The notes below the pieces were generated by a model. It was not told the origin of the DNA. It made no database searches and worked only from the letters and a program-made list of their open reading frames with translations. A stretch of 64,000 nucleotides of DNA from NCBI RefSeq assembly GCF_001757105.1, contig NZ_MDHN01000010.1:62001-126000 (forward strand), given 5' to 3'. The position numbers and the translations under genes are program-made. Shown in pieces: positions 16,945-26,025 of the stretch. Numbering within the stretch: position 1 is the stretch's first letter; every line of letters starts with the position of its first letter. This DNA comes from Alteromonas confluentis. Lineage in GTDB: Bacteria; Pseudomonadota; Gammaproteobacteria; Enterobacterales; Alteromonadaceae.

Positions 16945-19749
16945 TTAGAATGCGTAATTAAAGCCAAGCAGATAGTTTGCGCCGTAAGATTGATAGAGCA
17001 ATACCTGACGGCTATCGGTGCCAGAGGTTTGTACATCGTCTTGGTCGGTAATATTCTGTGCTTGCAGTGTTACGCGAAGTCCTTCGAGATAGTCGATACC
17101 GGACTCACTGAAGTCATAACCAAGTTGTGCGTCCCAGAAGGTGCCGCCTTGGTTGGTGGTATCAGATAATGCCAGACTCAGGCCACGCGCCTCGGTAAGG
17201 TATGAAGAACGCTTAGTACCAGCAATACGAATTTCAAAACCATGACTTTCATAGAACACAGTCAAGCTGTAGTTTTCATCAGAAAGACCTGGAATACGCG
17301 TTTCTCCGCCCTCTGCAGCTGCATCAGCGCTGCCGTCCATGAAGGTCGCGCTTGCAAACACACCGAAACCTTGCAGCGCGTCAGCGATCAGTTCACCAGG
17401 CAAACTCGCTTGAATTTCGTAACCGCGAACAAATCCTTCGAATCCATCTTGTGGCGCCGTGTTATACCCTTCGAACAACACTGGTGGTAATGCAGCATCA
17501 TCTTGAGTATGGTGAATTTCTGGCAAGTAGTATGGTGTAAAGTCAGCTAACAAGCCATTTTCACGGTGCCAGTTCTTAATGTCTTTAAAGAAGTAAGACA
17601 GCGCAATGTAACCGGTATCAGCAAAATAATTTTCATAAGCCAAGTCCAGTTGATTCGCTTCATAAGGTTTCAAGTCAGGGTTACCTGAGCTTCCACCCCA
17701 TGGGCCATTTTCCAAGCTGTTCGAAAGAATGTTGGTATTGTTAAATGAGAACGTGACCTGATTATTCGGGCGCATATCATCCATACGTGGACGGCTCAGC
17801 ACTTTGCTTAAACCAAGGCGGAAAAATTGGCCTTCGGCAAACTCCGCACTCAGGTTCAGAGTGGGCAGCACATCAGTGTAATCTGTACCACCGGCCACAG
17901 GAATTGCCTCAACAAAACCATCAGAGGTCATGGCAGTGCTAAAACCGGTTGAACTTTGATCAGCATGTACCACTTGCAGACCCAGATTACCGCGAATGTA
18001 GATATCATCAATGGCGGTATCTATGTCGAGTTTTCCGTATAGGGTCGTCAGCTTTTCGTTTACTACATAGGTATCGCCTAAGCGTCCAGCATCAACCAAC
18101 TGTGCGTCGGTAGCCTGATAGTACCCACTGTTATAAAGTCCAAGGGCATCGTAAGCCAGTACACCACCAATACCCACAAAGTCCAACGGTACAACACCAA
18201 GCACGTCAGGAATCGCATCATCACCAGGATAAGTCGGTGCAGTCAGATAAGCACCATTATTGATTTTGCTCTTTTCGCGATCGGAGTAAATAACACCAAT
18301 TTCTACACCACTGAATACGCCCCATTCAATAAATCCTTCCGTCTGCAAACGGAATGAATCGAGACTTTCTTCAAAGATGGGTTGGTTTACGAAACCGTCT
18401 TGTGCATCACCACCAACGATAGGCGCTCCCCATGTTTGCGGCCCAGCAAGACGAATCAGACTTGGATCAGTAAGATCCACATCGGCCATAGACGGATGCG
18501 ATGTGTAAATCGCGCCGGTAGAGGTCATTTCCCATGAACGTGCTGTCAACGGGCGACCATCTGTGCCGGCTCGGCCAACACCTGAGTAACTTTCAATATC
18601 GGTGATGGTTTTATCCACTTTACCGGTTGAAACGTCAGCCGTAACGCTCCAGTCATTGTTAAGGATGTATTCTACGTTCAAGCCAAATGTTTTCAGTTCT
18701 GCATCCTGACGGCGAACGTCATTGCGTACCACGCTATAAAAGCCGTCATAGTATCCCGACGTTACCAGGCCATCTTCTACGCCGGTAATCGTGTAGTCGC
18801 CAGTACCCCATTCAGCACCACCTTCTTCAACACCGCGTCGGGCATCATCTTCAAGGAAGTCGATATAAAGCGCATCGAATTGCAAATTCAGCGTATCTGT
18901 GGGTGCCCACTGAACAACCGCGGCCACTGAATCCCGGTTCATCATTGCTGAACGGGCGAATGAGTCGTGACCACCCAGGATCAGTGTATCTTCAGGAACC
19001 GTCACACCTTCAGCAGCGTTGTCAGGATTTGCTGTAGCATAACCCCAACCGCGGAATTGATTTTCCTGACGTGGCGATTCCATGGTTGCAACGGTCAACG
19101 CAACCCCTAAGGTGTCGTCAAGAAATTGATCGACAAAGTTGAACGAAAGACGATGCCCTTGATTGTCAAAATCAGGGTTGGCCGCATCTTCTTTGTTTTT
19201 TTCCAGCGTACCATTGATGGTCATGGTAGATTCCGCAGTCAGTGGTTTCACTGTTTGCAAATCAATAGAGCCACCAATGTTCTGTGTGGTCATGCCAGCT
19301 TCAGGCGTTTTGTAAACCAGAATATTAGAGATAATTTCCGTTGGATATAAGTCGAATTCGACGCCGCGGTTGTCACCCATACCGAGCAATTCACGGCCGT
19401 TCAGCGTGGTGCCTACGTAGTTTTCGTTAAATCCGCGAACAGAAATACCGCTCGTACGGCCATTTCGTCGCTCACCGGCCAGACCTGGAAGACGGGAAAG
19501 TGATTCTGCAATACTGGTGTCGGGTAATTTTCCGATGTCTTCTGCAGACAACGCCTCAACGATGGACGTGCTATCCATCTTAATGGCTTGTGCCCGTTGC
19601 AAACTACCTCGAATACCGGAGACTTGAATAACTTCAACGTCGTCTGCAGATTCAGTTTCATCGGATTGTGCGAAAGCGGGTACAGCGGTGATGGCAAATC
19701 CTGTCGCGATAAAAGCCATCTTGATTAAGTTCGGTTTGAAATGTGTCAT
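16945..19749 (-). CDS. TonB-dependent outer-membrane receptor (TBDR2)
   Basis: A 934-residue receptor paralogous to TBDR1. It has a signal peptide ending in PAFAQ, a TonB-box-like DVEVIQV, and the plug signatures IRGSLQRAQAIKMD, EDIGKLPD, SVRGF and LNGREL, nearly word for word those of TBDR1. The C-terminus ends in an aromatic residue (NYAF). AGGGA lies 8 nt before the ATG. The upstream region carries an exact copy of the predicted operator and a long inverted repeat in the leader. It is monocistronic, with a terminator behind it. By paralogy and shared operator it probably takes up another maltodextrin or related alpha-glucan; this is inference. Confidence 0.92.
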   Translation of the reverse strand: MTHFKPNLIKMAFIATGFAITAVPAFAQSDETESADDVEVIQVSGIRGSLQRAQAIKMDSTSIVEALSAEDIGKLPDTSIAESLSRLPGLAGERRNGRTSGISVRGFNENYVGTTLNGRELLGMGDNRGVEFDLYPTEIISNILVYKTPEAGMTTQNIGGSIDLQTVKPLTAESTMTINGTLEKNKEDAANPDFDNQGHRLSFNFVDQFLDDTLGVALTVATMESPRQENQFRGWGYATANPDNAAEGVTVPEDTLILGGHDSFARSAMMNRDSVAAVVQWAPTDTLNLQFDALYIDFLEDDARRGVEEGGAEWGTGDYTITGVEDGLVTSGYYDGFYSVVRNDVRRQDAELKTFGLNVEYILNNDWSVTADVSTGKVDKTITDIESYSGVGRAGTDGRPLTARSWEMTSTGAIYTSHPSMADVDLTDPSLIRLAGPQTWGAPIVGGDAQDGFVNQPIFEESLDSFRLQTEGFIEWGVFSGVEIGVIYSDREKSKINNGAYLTAPTYPGDDAIPDVLGVVPLDFVGIGGVLAYDALGLYNSGYYQATDAQLVDAGRLGDTYVVNEKLTTLYGKLDIDTAIDDIYIRGNLGLQVVHADQSSTGFSTAMTSDGFVEAIPVAGGTDYTDVLPTLNLSAEFAEGQFFRLGLSKVLSRPRMDDMRPNNQVTFSFNNTNILSNSLENGPWGGSSGNPDLKPYEANQLDLAYENYFADTGYIALSYFFKDIKNWHRENGLLADFTPYYLPEIHHTQDDAALPPVLFEGYNTAPQDGFEGFVRGYEIQASLPGELIADALQGFGVFASATFMDGSADAAAEGGETRIPGLSDENYSLTVFYESHGFEIRIAGTKRSSYLTEARGLSLALSDTTNQGGTFWDAQLGYDFSESGIDYLEGLRVTLQAQNITDQDDVQTSGTDSRQVLLYQSYGANYLLGFNYAF

Positions 19750-19773
19750 TAATATTCCCTAATGTGAACCGAG

Positions 19774-19852
19774 AAGCTGCTCCTCTGGATGGTGCGCACC
19801 GAAGAATGGGACTAATCGGTTTGCTGAAATGGGGCGCATCCAGAGGCAGCTT
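19774..19852 (-). repeat. Long imperfect inverted repeat in the TBDR2 leader
   Basis: AAGCTGC (19774-19780) and CTCTGGATG (19783-19791) are complementary to CATCCAGAG and GCAGCTT at 19837-19852, with a 2-nt bulge in one arm and a further GC-rich contact towards the loop. The stem ends 14 nt from the ribosome-binding site. In RNA it would form a stable leader hairpin that could control translation or stability. Confidence 0.7.
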
Positions 19853-19945
19853 TGATGAGTTGTCATCAATATTTTTATTGCTGTTTAATGACAATGTTTA
19901 TCGTCGCGAGCATCCTAACCAGTTGGTAAAATTTGCTCAATGATC

Positions 19946-19959
19946 TGCATACGTATTCA
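19946..19959. promoter_or_regulatory. Predicted operator TGCATACGTATTCA (copy 2)
   Basis: Identical in all 14 positions to the site at 4338-4351. It stands about 200 bp upstream of the TBDR2 start. Two exact copies in front of two paralogous receptors make chance unlikely. Confidence 0.65.
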
Positions 19960-20204
19960 TAAAACAAATAAAACAATCAGTTAACACGCAGGAGCAAATC
20001 CGCTTTGCTTTAAACTTGTTATTCAACAAGCCCTGGCTGGAGTTTCGTCAAGAAAATCAAAGAAGTGACACGCGTAAAAGTAACGCTAAGTTAACAAAGA
20101 ATAAGAAGGAAATTTAATAAACTGTTAAATAGCCAAATGGCGAAAAAGTGGCGAGAAAAGGAATTGATGCTGGTAGCAAAACACTACCAGCATGTTGGAA
20201 TTAC

Positions 20205-22199
20205 TCAAGATTTAGCGAGTTGATTGAGCTTTTCTATGATCAAGGTTTCTTTCTCGATTTCCTGCATCTGAACAAAAGCATGATCGGCTCGACTAATGCC
20301 CTGCTCAGCCCGCTGACTGGCATCGCTAGAGGCAGTAGATAATTCGCTAAGCTCAGCGCTCAAGCTTACCGAACCCGATTCGATTTCTTGCAGTAGGCCA
20401 TTAATACTGTCGATGGCAGAAGAAATTCCATCAATGGATGCCGATACTTCGTTAATTGTGTCACCGGTTTCCTGCAAACTCGATTGCGTGCGTTGACTGA
20501 GAGCCCTCACCTCGTCAGCGACGACGGCAAAACCTCTACCGGCTTCCCCTGCTCTCGCAGCCTCAATCGCGGCATTTAAGGCCAGCAAATTGGTTTGCTC
20601 AGCAATACCGCTGATAGACTGTATGATACTGACAATACGCTCTGCACTTTCTTTTAACCGCATCATGCCGTCAGACAATTCCCCTCTTTGCTTTTCCTGA
20701 CGCGCGATTTGTTGAAGGAATGACTCAAATTGCTTGCCCAAATCAATTTGTCGACCCGCAGAATCACTGGCTTGCGATGCCACATATTTCAACTGCTCAG
20801 TAGATTCTTTAAGCAAGGGATGAAACTTCTCAGTTTGTTCTATTAACCGACTTTGCAGCTCTTTAATATTACCCATACTAATGAGCTTCGCTTGCAGATG
20901 GTAATTGGTAAATGATGCCAGATGAAATGGGAAATTGGTCACATACTCATCGTGATAGGATTGCTTGTCATCATGCTCAAAAAAACCTATTGCGGTAACA
21001 GTTTGATTTTGATGAAGACCGAGGTACTCCCCAAAGGTTGAAAACCCCGACACCATCACATTATCGAAGGTACCGATCCCACTAAGACTGTTAGGATTGT
21101 TCAAACGCCGCAATATGCAGTCATTGGCAATGAGTGCCACTGGCTTACCGGATTTCCCTCTGAGGAAAGCATCGAAATCGCGTTGAAGTGACTGTTTGAA
21201 ATCCGTCGCTTTAACCAGTTCAAGGTATTCACCAAATGACATGTCGCTGAAAAAACGAATGGTACCATCATCATTGATGGCAGCCACAGAGCGCACGTAA
21301 ATACTGCCTTCTATGGTGATACCGAATGAATGACTGGTGAGTTTTTGTTCAAGTTCGGAGGGCTGACAATTAAAATGTCGGCTTAATGCAGACACCGGCG
21401 TTTCCAATTCCATATTGCTGTTTAATACAGAATGAAGCGTACGGGAAAGCGGATCGAATTTCGCCACGGTGAACCCCGTACCCGTGGCAACAAAGTTATG
21501 GCTTTTGAGTAATCCATAACGATAGCGACGATCCATTTTGCAGAATGCCAGCAAAACCTGATTAGATTTTACTTCACCATTATAGGCCACATCTGCCCGT
21601 TGAAAATCTAACTTTCCGCCAGCACTCCCGCCGACAAAGAAACAAGGAAATTTCTTCGCTTTGTATAATGCTTGAGTAAAGAAATCCTCGCTCGCCGTTA
21701 TTCCATCAAAGTAAGTTAGCGCAAAAGTATCTCGGCTACCGATATCAAAAGGCACTCGAACGTTTTCAAGCTCACGGGAAATCCTGTTTACCCGCTCTTC
21801 CGGCGAAAGTTTGGGTGAACCACTTTTTATGTCTTCGCTAAACAAGGGGACTGCAGACACCGACACATCTTTAATCATGGCAGCTGAAAAAGCATGGATA
21901 ACGATATTATCCCAACTCTCTGATGTAGGATGATAAAGGTTTACCTGACCCCCTAGTTCGCCTGACGTCATAATGGAAATAATATGCTTACAATAAGGAA
22001 TGGCGGCGGTAAGTTGTTGGCTAATGCGATTAAAATCTAGGTGAGGTGATACGAACGCGATGACCAGTGCCGTACCGGATGAGAAGTTCATCTCTGCCAG
22101 ATTCTCAGTGGAAATCTGACTGCTTGATATGCTTTTGGAGAGTGTTAACCGATCTGTGATTGGACTTTCGGCCCGGACTTTTTTCTTGCCAAAGAACAT
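20205..22199 (-). CDS. Soluble FIST-domain methyl-accepting chemotaxis protein
   Basis: A 664-residue protein combining a FIST N domain (about 45-250), a FIST C domain (about 255-420), a coiled-coil linker and a chemoreceptor signalling domain. The CheA/CheW-contact tip is [26 protein letters not shown]... (from about 534). No transmembrane helix or signal peptide is seen, so it should be a cytoplasmic receptor sensing a small internal ligand; FIST domains have been proposed to bind small molecules such as amino acids. No C-terminal CheR-binding pentapeptide is visible. The ATG has AAAGGA 6 nt upstream. No other chemotaxis genes are nearby. Function beyond taxis signalling is unknown. Confidence 0.88.
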   Translation of the reverse strand: MFFGKKKVRAESPITDRLTLSKSISSSQISTENLAEMNFSSGTALVIAFVSPHLDFNRISQQLTAAIPYCKHIISIMTSGELGGQVNLYHPTSESWDNIVIHAFSAAMIKDVSVSAVPLFSEDIKSGSPKLSPEERVNRISRELENVRVPFDIGSRDTFALTYFDGITASEDFFTQALYKAKKFPCFFVGGSAGGKLDFQRADVAYNGEVKSNQVLLAFCKMDRRYRYGLLKSHNFVATGTGFTVAKFDPLSRTLHSVLNSNMELETPVSALSRHFNCQPSELEQKLTSHSFGITIEGSIYVRSVAAINDDGTIRFFSDMSFGEYLELVKATDFKQSLQRDFDAFLRGKSGKPVALIANDCILRRLNNPNSLSGIGTFDNVMVSGFSTFGEYLGLHQNQTVTAIGFFEHDDKQSYHDEYVTNFPFHLASFTNYHLQAKLISMGNIKELQSRLIEQTEKFHPLLKESTEQLKYVASQASDSAGRQIDLGKQFESFLQQIARQEKQRGELSDGMMRLKESAERIVSIIQSISGIAEQTNLLALNAAIEAARAGEAGRGFAVVADEVRALSQRTQSSLQETGDTINEVSASIDGISSAIDSINGLLQEIESGSVSLSAELSELSTASSDASQRAEQGISRADHAFVQMQEIEKETLIIEKLNQLAKS

Positions 22200-22290
22200 T
22201 CGTAATCCTTTATGATTTAGTATTAGGAACAGTCTGCAATTAACTATAGTTCACTAAACAGGATTACGCGTAAAAACAATAATTTCGAAT

Positions 22291-22316
22291 AAAAAAGCCC
22301 GCTATTAGCGGGCTTT
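22291..22316 (-). terminator. Terminator of the suc operon
   Basis: AAGCCCGC/GCGGGCTT with loop TATTA, followed on the minus strand by a T-run, 22 bp after sucD. Confidence 0.85.
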
Positions 22317-22337
22317 ATAATTATCGAAAAGCGAGGC

Positions 22338-23210
22338 TTACCAGCCAGTCTGCTCGCGCAGTGCTTTACCGATGTCAGCCAGTGAACGAACAGTCTTAAC
22401 GCCTGCTGCTTCAAGGGCTGCAAATTTATCGTCAGCAGTACCTTTACCACCTGCGATAATTGCACCGGCGTGGCCCATGCGCTTACCTGGAGGAGCAGTA
22501 ACACCTGCGATATAAGAAACAACCGGCTTAGTTACGTTTTCTTTGATAAACGCAGCCGCTTCTTCTTCAGCAGTACCACCGATTTCACCGATCATAACAA
22601 TCGCTTCAGTCTGTGGGTCGTCCTGGAACATTTTCAGGATGTCGATGAAGTTAGAACCTGGGATTGGGTCACCACCGATACCAACACAGGTAGACTGGCC
22701 GAAACCTTCGTCTGTAGTTTGTTTAACCGCTTCGTACGTCAGTGTACCAGAGCGAGAAACAATACCTACTTTACCAGGCTTGTGGATGTGACCAGGCATG
22801 ATACCAATCTTACATTCACCCGGAGTGATAACACCCGGACAGTTAGGACCAATCATACGAACGCCTTTTGCATTTACGTACTCTTTAACGTAAAGCATAT
22901 CAAGCGTAGGGATACCTTCAGTGATACAAACGATCAGCTCGATGCCAGCATCAGCCGCTTCAACGATTGAATCTTTACAGAAAGGGGCTGGTACGTAGAT
23001 AACAGATGCCGTTGCGCCTGTCGCTTCTACCGCGTCACGTACAGTGTTGAATACTGGCAGACCTAAGTGCTCAGTACCGCCTTTGCCTGGCGTTACACCG
23101 CCAACCATTTGCGTACCGTAAGCGATTGCCTGTTCAGAGTGGAAAGTACCCTGACCACCAGTGAAACCCTGACAGATTACTTTGGTATCTTTATTAATTA
23201 AAACTGACAT
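22338..23210 (-). CDS. sucD: Succinyl-CoA synthetase alpha subunit
   Basis: A 290-residue alpha subunit of the TCA-cycle enzyme that converts succinyl-CoA to succinate with formation of ATP or GTP. It has the N-terminal CoA-binding Rossmann fold ([13 protein letters not shown]) and the phosphohistidine loop [10 protein letters not shown] with active His247. Length matches the E. coli protein. Its ATG shares one base with the sucC stop (TAATG), ensuring coupled synthesis of the two subunits. It is the last gene of the operon, followed by a terminator. Confidence 0.97.
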   Translation of the reverse strand: MSVLINKDTKVICQGFTGGQGTFHSEQAIAYGTQMVGGVTPGKGGTEHLGLPVFNTVRDAVEATGATASVIYVPAPFCKDSIVEAADAGIELIVCITEGIPTLDMLYVKEYVNAKGVRMIGPNCPGVITPGECKIGIMPGHIHKPGKVGIVSRSGTLTYEAVKQTTDEGFGQSTCVGIGGDPIPGSNFIDILKMFQDDPQTEAIVMIGEIGGTAEEEAAAFIKENVTKPVVSYIAGVTAPPGKRMGHAGAIIAGGKGTADDKFAALEAAGVKTVRSLADIGKALREQTGW

Positions 23211-24376
23211 TATTTGCCCTCCGCTGCAGCAACAACTTTTTCTGCTGCATCAGTCAGCGATTCAGCAGCGATGATATCCAGACCTGAGTTCGCCAGAACG
23301 TCACGGCCAAGATCAGCATTTGTACCTTCAAGACGTACAACAACTGGTACTTCAACGCCTACTTCTTTTACTGCGCCGATGATACCTTCAGCGATCATGT
23401 CACAACGCACGATACCACCGAAGATGTTAACCAGTACTGCTTTAACATTGCTGTCAGACAGAATGATTTTGAATGCTTCAGCAACACGCTCTTTCGTCGC
23501 GCCACCACCAACATCCAGGAAGTTTGCAGGCTTACCGCCGTGCAGGTTTACGATGTCCATGGTACCCATGGCCAGGCCTGCACCGTTAACCATACAGCCA
23601 ACGTTACCGTCAAGTGCAACGTAGTTCAGCTCGAAAGAAGCAGCGTGAGCTTCACGGGCATCTTCCTGTGAAGGATCGTGCATCTCTTTAACTTTCTTCT
23701 GACGATACAGTGCGTTGCCGTCTACGCCCAATTTAGCGTCAAGGCAGTGCAGGTTACCGTCAGTTTTGATTACCAGCGGGTTGATTTCGATCAGCGCCAG
23801 GTCAAGATCTTCGAACATCTTCGCCAGACCCAGGAAGATTTGCGTAAACTGTTTTACTTGTACGCCTTCCAGACCCAGTTTAAATGCCATTTCACGTGCC
23901 TGATAAGGCTGAGGACCAACAATTGGGTCGATTTCAGCTTTCAGGATTTTCTCAGGCGTTTCTTCTGCAACGGTTTCAATTTCAACACCGCCTTCAGTTG
24001 ATGCCATGAAAACAACGCGACGTGTACCACGGTCAACAACCGCGCCTAAGTACAATTCGTTTGCGATATCAGTGCAAGATTCAACTAAGATTTTACTTAC
24101 TGGCTGACCTTTCTCATCAGTTTGGAAAGTTACCAGGTTCTTGCCAAGCCACTTCTCTGCAAATGCGCGAATGTCTTCTTTATCTTTTACAAGTTTAACG
24201 CCGCCCGCTTTACCGCGACCACCGGCATGTACCTGACATTTCACAACCCACTCGTCACCGCCGATGCGGTCGGCCGCTTCTACAGCACCTTCTGGTGTGT
24301 CTGATGCGTATCCTTCAGAAACAGGTAAACCGTATTCTTTGAATAGCTGCTTACCTTGGTATTCATGCAAATTCAT
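23210..24376 (-). CDS. sucC: Succinyl-CoA synthetase beta subunit
   Basis: A 388-residue ATP-grasp subunit that binds the nucleotide and the alpha subunit. It opens with [12 protein letters not shown], typical of SucC, and carries [13 protein letters not shown] in the ATP-grasp part and [12 protein letters not shown] in the C-terminal domain. Full length compared with E. coli (388). It is separated from sucB by 136 bp that hold only short hairpins (for example AAGTCGC/GCGACTT near 24407) and no T-run, so read-through from sucAB is likely. No strong ribosome-binding site was seen. Confidence 0.97.
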   Translation of the reverse strand: MNLHEYQGKQLFKEYGLPVSEGYASDTPEGAVEAADRIGGDEWVVKCQVHAGGRGKAGGVKLVKDKEDIRAFAEKWLGKNLVTFQTDEKGQPVSKILVESCTDIANELYLGAVVDRGTRRVVFMASTEGGVEIETVAEETPEKILKAEIDPIVGPQPYQAREMAFKLGLEGVQVKQFTQIFLGLAKMFEDLDLALIEINPLVIKTDGNLHCLDAKLGVDGNALYRQKKVKEMHDPSQEDAREAHAASFELNYVALDGNVGCMVNGAGLAMGTMDIVNLHGGKPANFLDVGGGATKERVAEAFKIILSDSNVKAVLVNIFGGIVRCDMIAEGIIGAVKEVGVEVPVVVRLEGTNADLGRDVLANSGLDIIAAESLTDAAEKVVAAAEGK

Positions 24377-24512
24377 GGTGTTTCTATCCGATTTTTAGTA
24401 AGACAAAAGTCGCTTATGCGACTTGATTAGTATGACCGGCCTCATTCTTCGAAACCAGCGCTGTGACAGGCAACAACGAATTGTTACCTGCACACAATGA
24501 CTACCTGAAAAC

Positions 24513-26015
24513 TTAAACGTCCAGTAACAGACGTGTTGGATCTTCAAGCATTTCCTTCACAGTAACCAGGAAGCCAACTGACTCTTTACCATCGATAATA
24601 CGGTGGTCGTAAGACAGGGCCAGGTACATCATAGGAAGAATTTCTACTTTGCCATTCACTGCCATTGGGCGTTCCTGGATTTTATGCATACCCAAAATCG
24701 CGCTTTGTGGCGGGTTGATAATTGGCGTAGACAGCAGAGAACCGAACACACCACCGTTAGTGATAGTGAAGTTACCACCCTGCAGGTCAGCCATAGACAG
24801 TTTACCGTCACGACCTTTCAGAGCCAGTTCTTTGATGCCTTTCTCGATACCTGCCATGCCCAGGTTGTCAGTGTCTTTCAGCACTGGCGTCACCAGACCA
24901 CGCGGCGTAGAAACCGCGATAGAGATATCAAAATAGTTGTGGTAGCAAATGTCATCGCCATCAAGTGATGCATTTACTTCAGGGAAACGTTTCAGCGCTT
25001 CGGTAACCGCTTTCACGTAGAAAGACATGAAACCAAGACGAATACCGTGACGCTTCTCGAAGCCTTCTTGGTATTGCTTACGCAGGTCCATGATTGGCTT
25101 CATGTTCACTTCGTTGAACGTAGTCAGCATGGCAGTCGAGTTTTTCGCTTCCAGCAGACGCGTTGCGATAGTTTTACGCAGGCGGGTCATAGGAACACGT
25201 TTTTCGCTGCGGTCGCCGGTAGGCAGATTTGCCGCAGGCTCTGAAGCTGCAGGTGCTGCTTTAGGTGCCGCACTACCACCTTTCAGATACTGTTCAACAT
25301 CTTCTTTGGTGATACGACCGTTTTTGCCGGTACCTTTTACTTTAGACGCATCAACGCCTTTTTCAGCAAGTAAACGACGAACAGACGGGCTTAATGCATC
25401 GCCATCATCACTGTCGTCAGCTTCTTCAGCCGCCGCTGGCGCAGATGCACCTGATGACGCACCTTCAACAAACTTAGCAATCACTTCTTCAGCTGTTACC
25501 GTTGCACCTTCTTCTGCCAGAATTTCTGCCAGAGAACCGTCAGCCGGCGCTACTACTTCCAGAACCACTTTATCGGTTTCAATATCAACCAGATTCTGAT
25601 CGCGGCTTACTTGCTCGCCTACAGCAACGTGCCAGGTAGCGATGGTTGCGTCTGCAACTGATTCTGGCAGTACAGGTACTTTAACGTCGCTTGATTTGCC
25701 CGAAGCAGCTGGCGCTGCATCTTTAGATTCTGCTTTCGCTTCAGAAGATTTGCTTTCTGATTTAGCTGGGGCTTCACCGCCTTCGCTCAGCTTCGCAATT
25801 ACTTGCTCACCTAATACAGTTGCGCCTTCTTCATTCAGGATTTCGCCAATAACACCGTCAGCAGGTGCTACCACTTCCAGAACGACTTTATCGGTTTCAA
25901 TATCAACCAGGTTTTGATCGCGCTTAACTGCATCACCGGCTTTTACATGCCAAGTTGCAATGGTCGCATCGGCAACTGATTCAGGCAGAACCGGAACTTT
26001 TATCTCAATTGTCAT
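24513..26015 (-). CDS. sucB: Dihydrolipoyl succinyltransferase (2-oxoglutarate dehydrogenase E2) with two lipoyl domains
   Basis: A 500-residue E2 core of the 2-oxoglutarate dehydrogenase complex, transferring succinyl from lipoyl-lysine to CoA. Two lipoyl domains are present, with lipoyl lysines K43 and K149 in [17 protein letters not shown] repeats, joined by Ala/Ser/Lys/Glu-rich linkers. Then come a peripheral-subunit-binding domain (about 209-245) and the catalytic domain with DHRIIDG (H471, D475). E. coli SucB has only one lipoyl domain and about 405 residues, which accounts for the extra length. The start at 26015 has AAAGGA 6 nt upstream; an upstream in-frame start at 26051 would overlap sucA. 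The DNA of the two lipoyl motifs is almost identical, pointing to recent duplication or gene conversion. Gap to sucA is 10 bp. Confidence 0.96.
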   Translation of the reverse strand: MTIEIKVPVLPESVADATIATWHVKAGDAVKRDQNLVDIETDKVVLEVVAPADGVIGEILNEEGATVLGEQVIAKLSEGGEAPAKSESKSSEAKAESKDAAPAASGKSSDVKVPVLPESVADATIATWHVAVGEQVSRDQNLVDIETDKVVLEVVAPADGSLAEILAEEGATVTAEEVIAKFVEGASSGASAPAAAEEADDSDDGDALSPSVRRLLAEKGVDASKVKGTGKNGRITKEDVEQYLKGGSAAPKAAPAASEPAANLPTGDRSEKRVPMTRLRKTIATRLLEAKNSTAMLTTFNEVNMKPIMDLRKQYQEGFEKRHGIRLGFMSFYVKAVTEALKRFPEVNASLDGDDICYHNYFDISIAVSTPRGLVTPVLKDTDNLGMAGIEKGIKELALKGRDGKLSMADLQGGNFTITNGGVFGSLLSTPIINPPQSAILGMHKIQERPMAVNGKVEILPMMYLALSYDHRIIDGKESVGFLVTVKEMLEDPTRLLLDV

Positions 26016-26025
26016 CACTGTTCCT

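Larger units (their letters stand above)
19750..20204. promoter_or_regulatory. Control region of TBDR2 and 3' region of the chemoreceptor gene
   Basis: A 455-bp gap. It holds the receptor leader with the inverted repeat 19774-19852, the operator at 19946-19959, and near the chemoreceptor stop a hairpin GCTGGTAG/CTACCAGC (20169-20191) without a clear T-run, which may be its 3' end. Nothing else coding was seen. Confidence 0.6.

Noticed and set aside
19774..19852. Inverted repeat as a miniature transposable element
   Set aside because: No target-site duplication was seen and no second copy was noticed in the window.
20169..20191. Hairpin GCTGGTAG/CTACCAGC as a definite terminator of the chemoreceptor gene
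   Set aside because: The stem is good but no T-run follows on the minus strand; kept only as a note in the intergenic entry.
22470..22970. Long open frame opposite sucD (and similar frames opposite sucB and sucA)
   Set aside because: Antisense frames in strongly codon-biased genes; no ribosome-binding site or family resemblance.
24407..24490. Short hairpins between sucC and sucB as a terminator
   Set aside because: Stems are short or mismatched and no T-run follows on the minus strand; read-through is more likely.
25557..25925. Lipoyl repeat of sucB as an assembly duplication
   Set aside because: The two copies differ at several bases and have different flanking linkers, so they are distinct genomic sequence.
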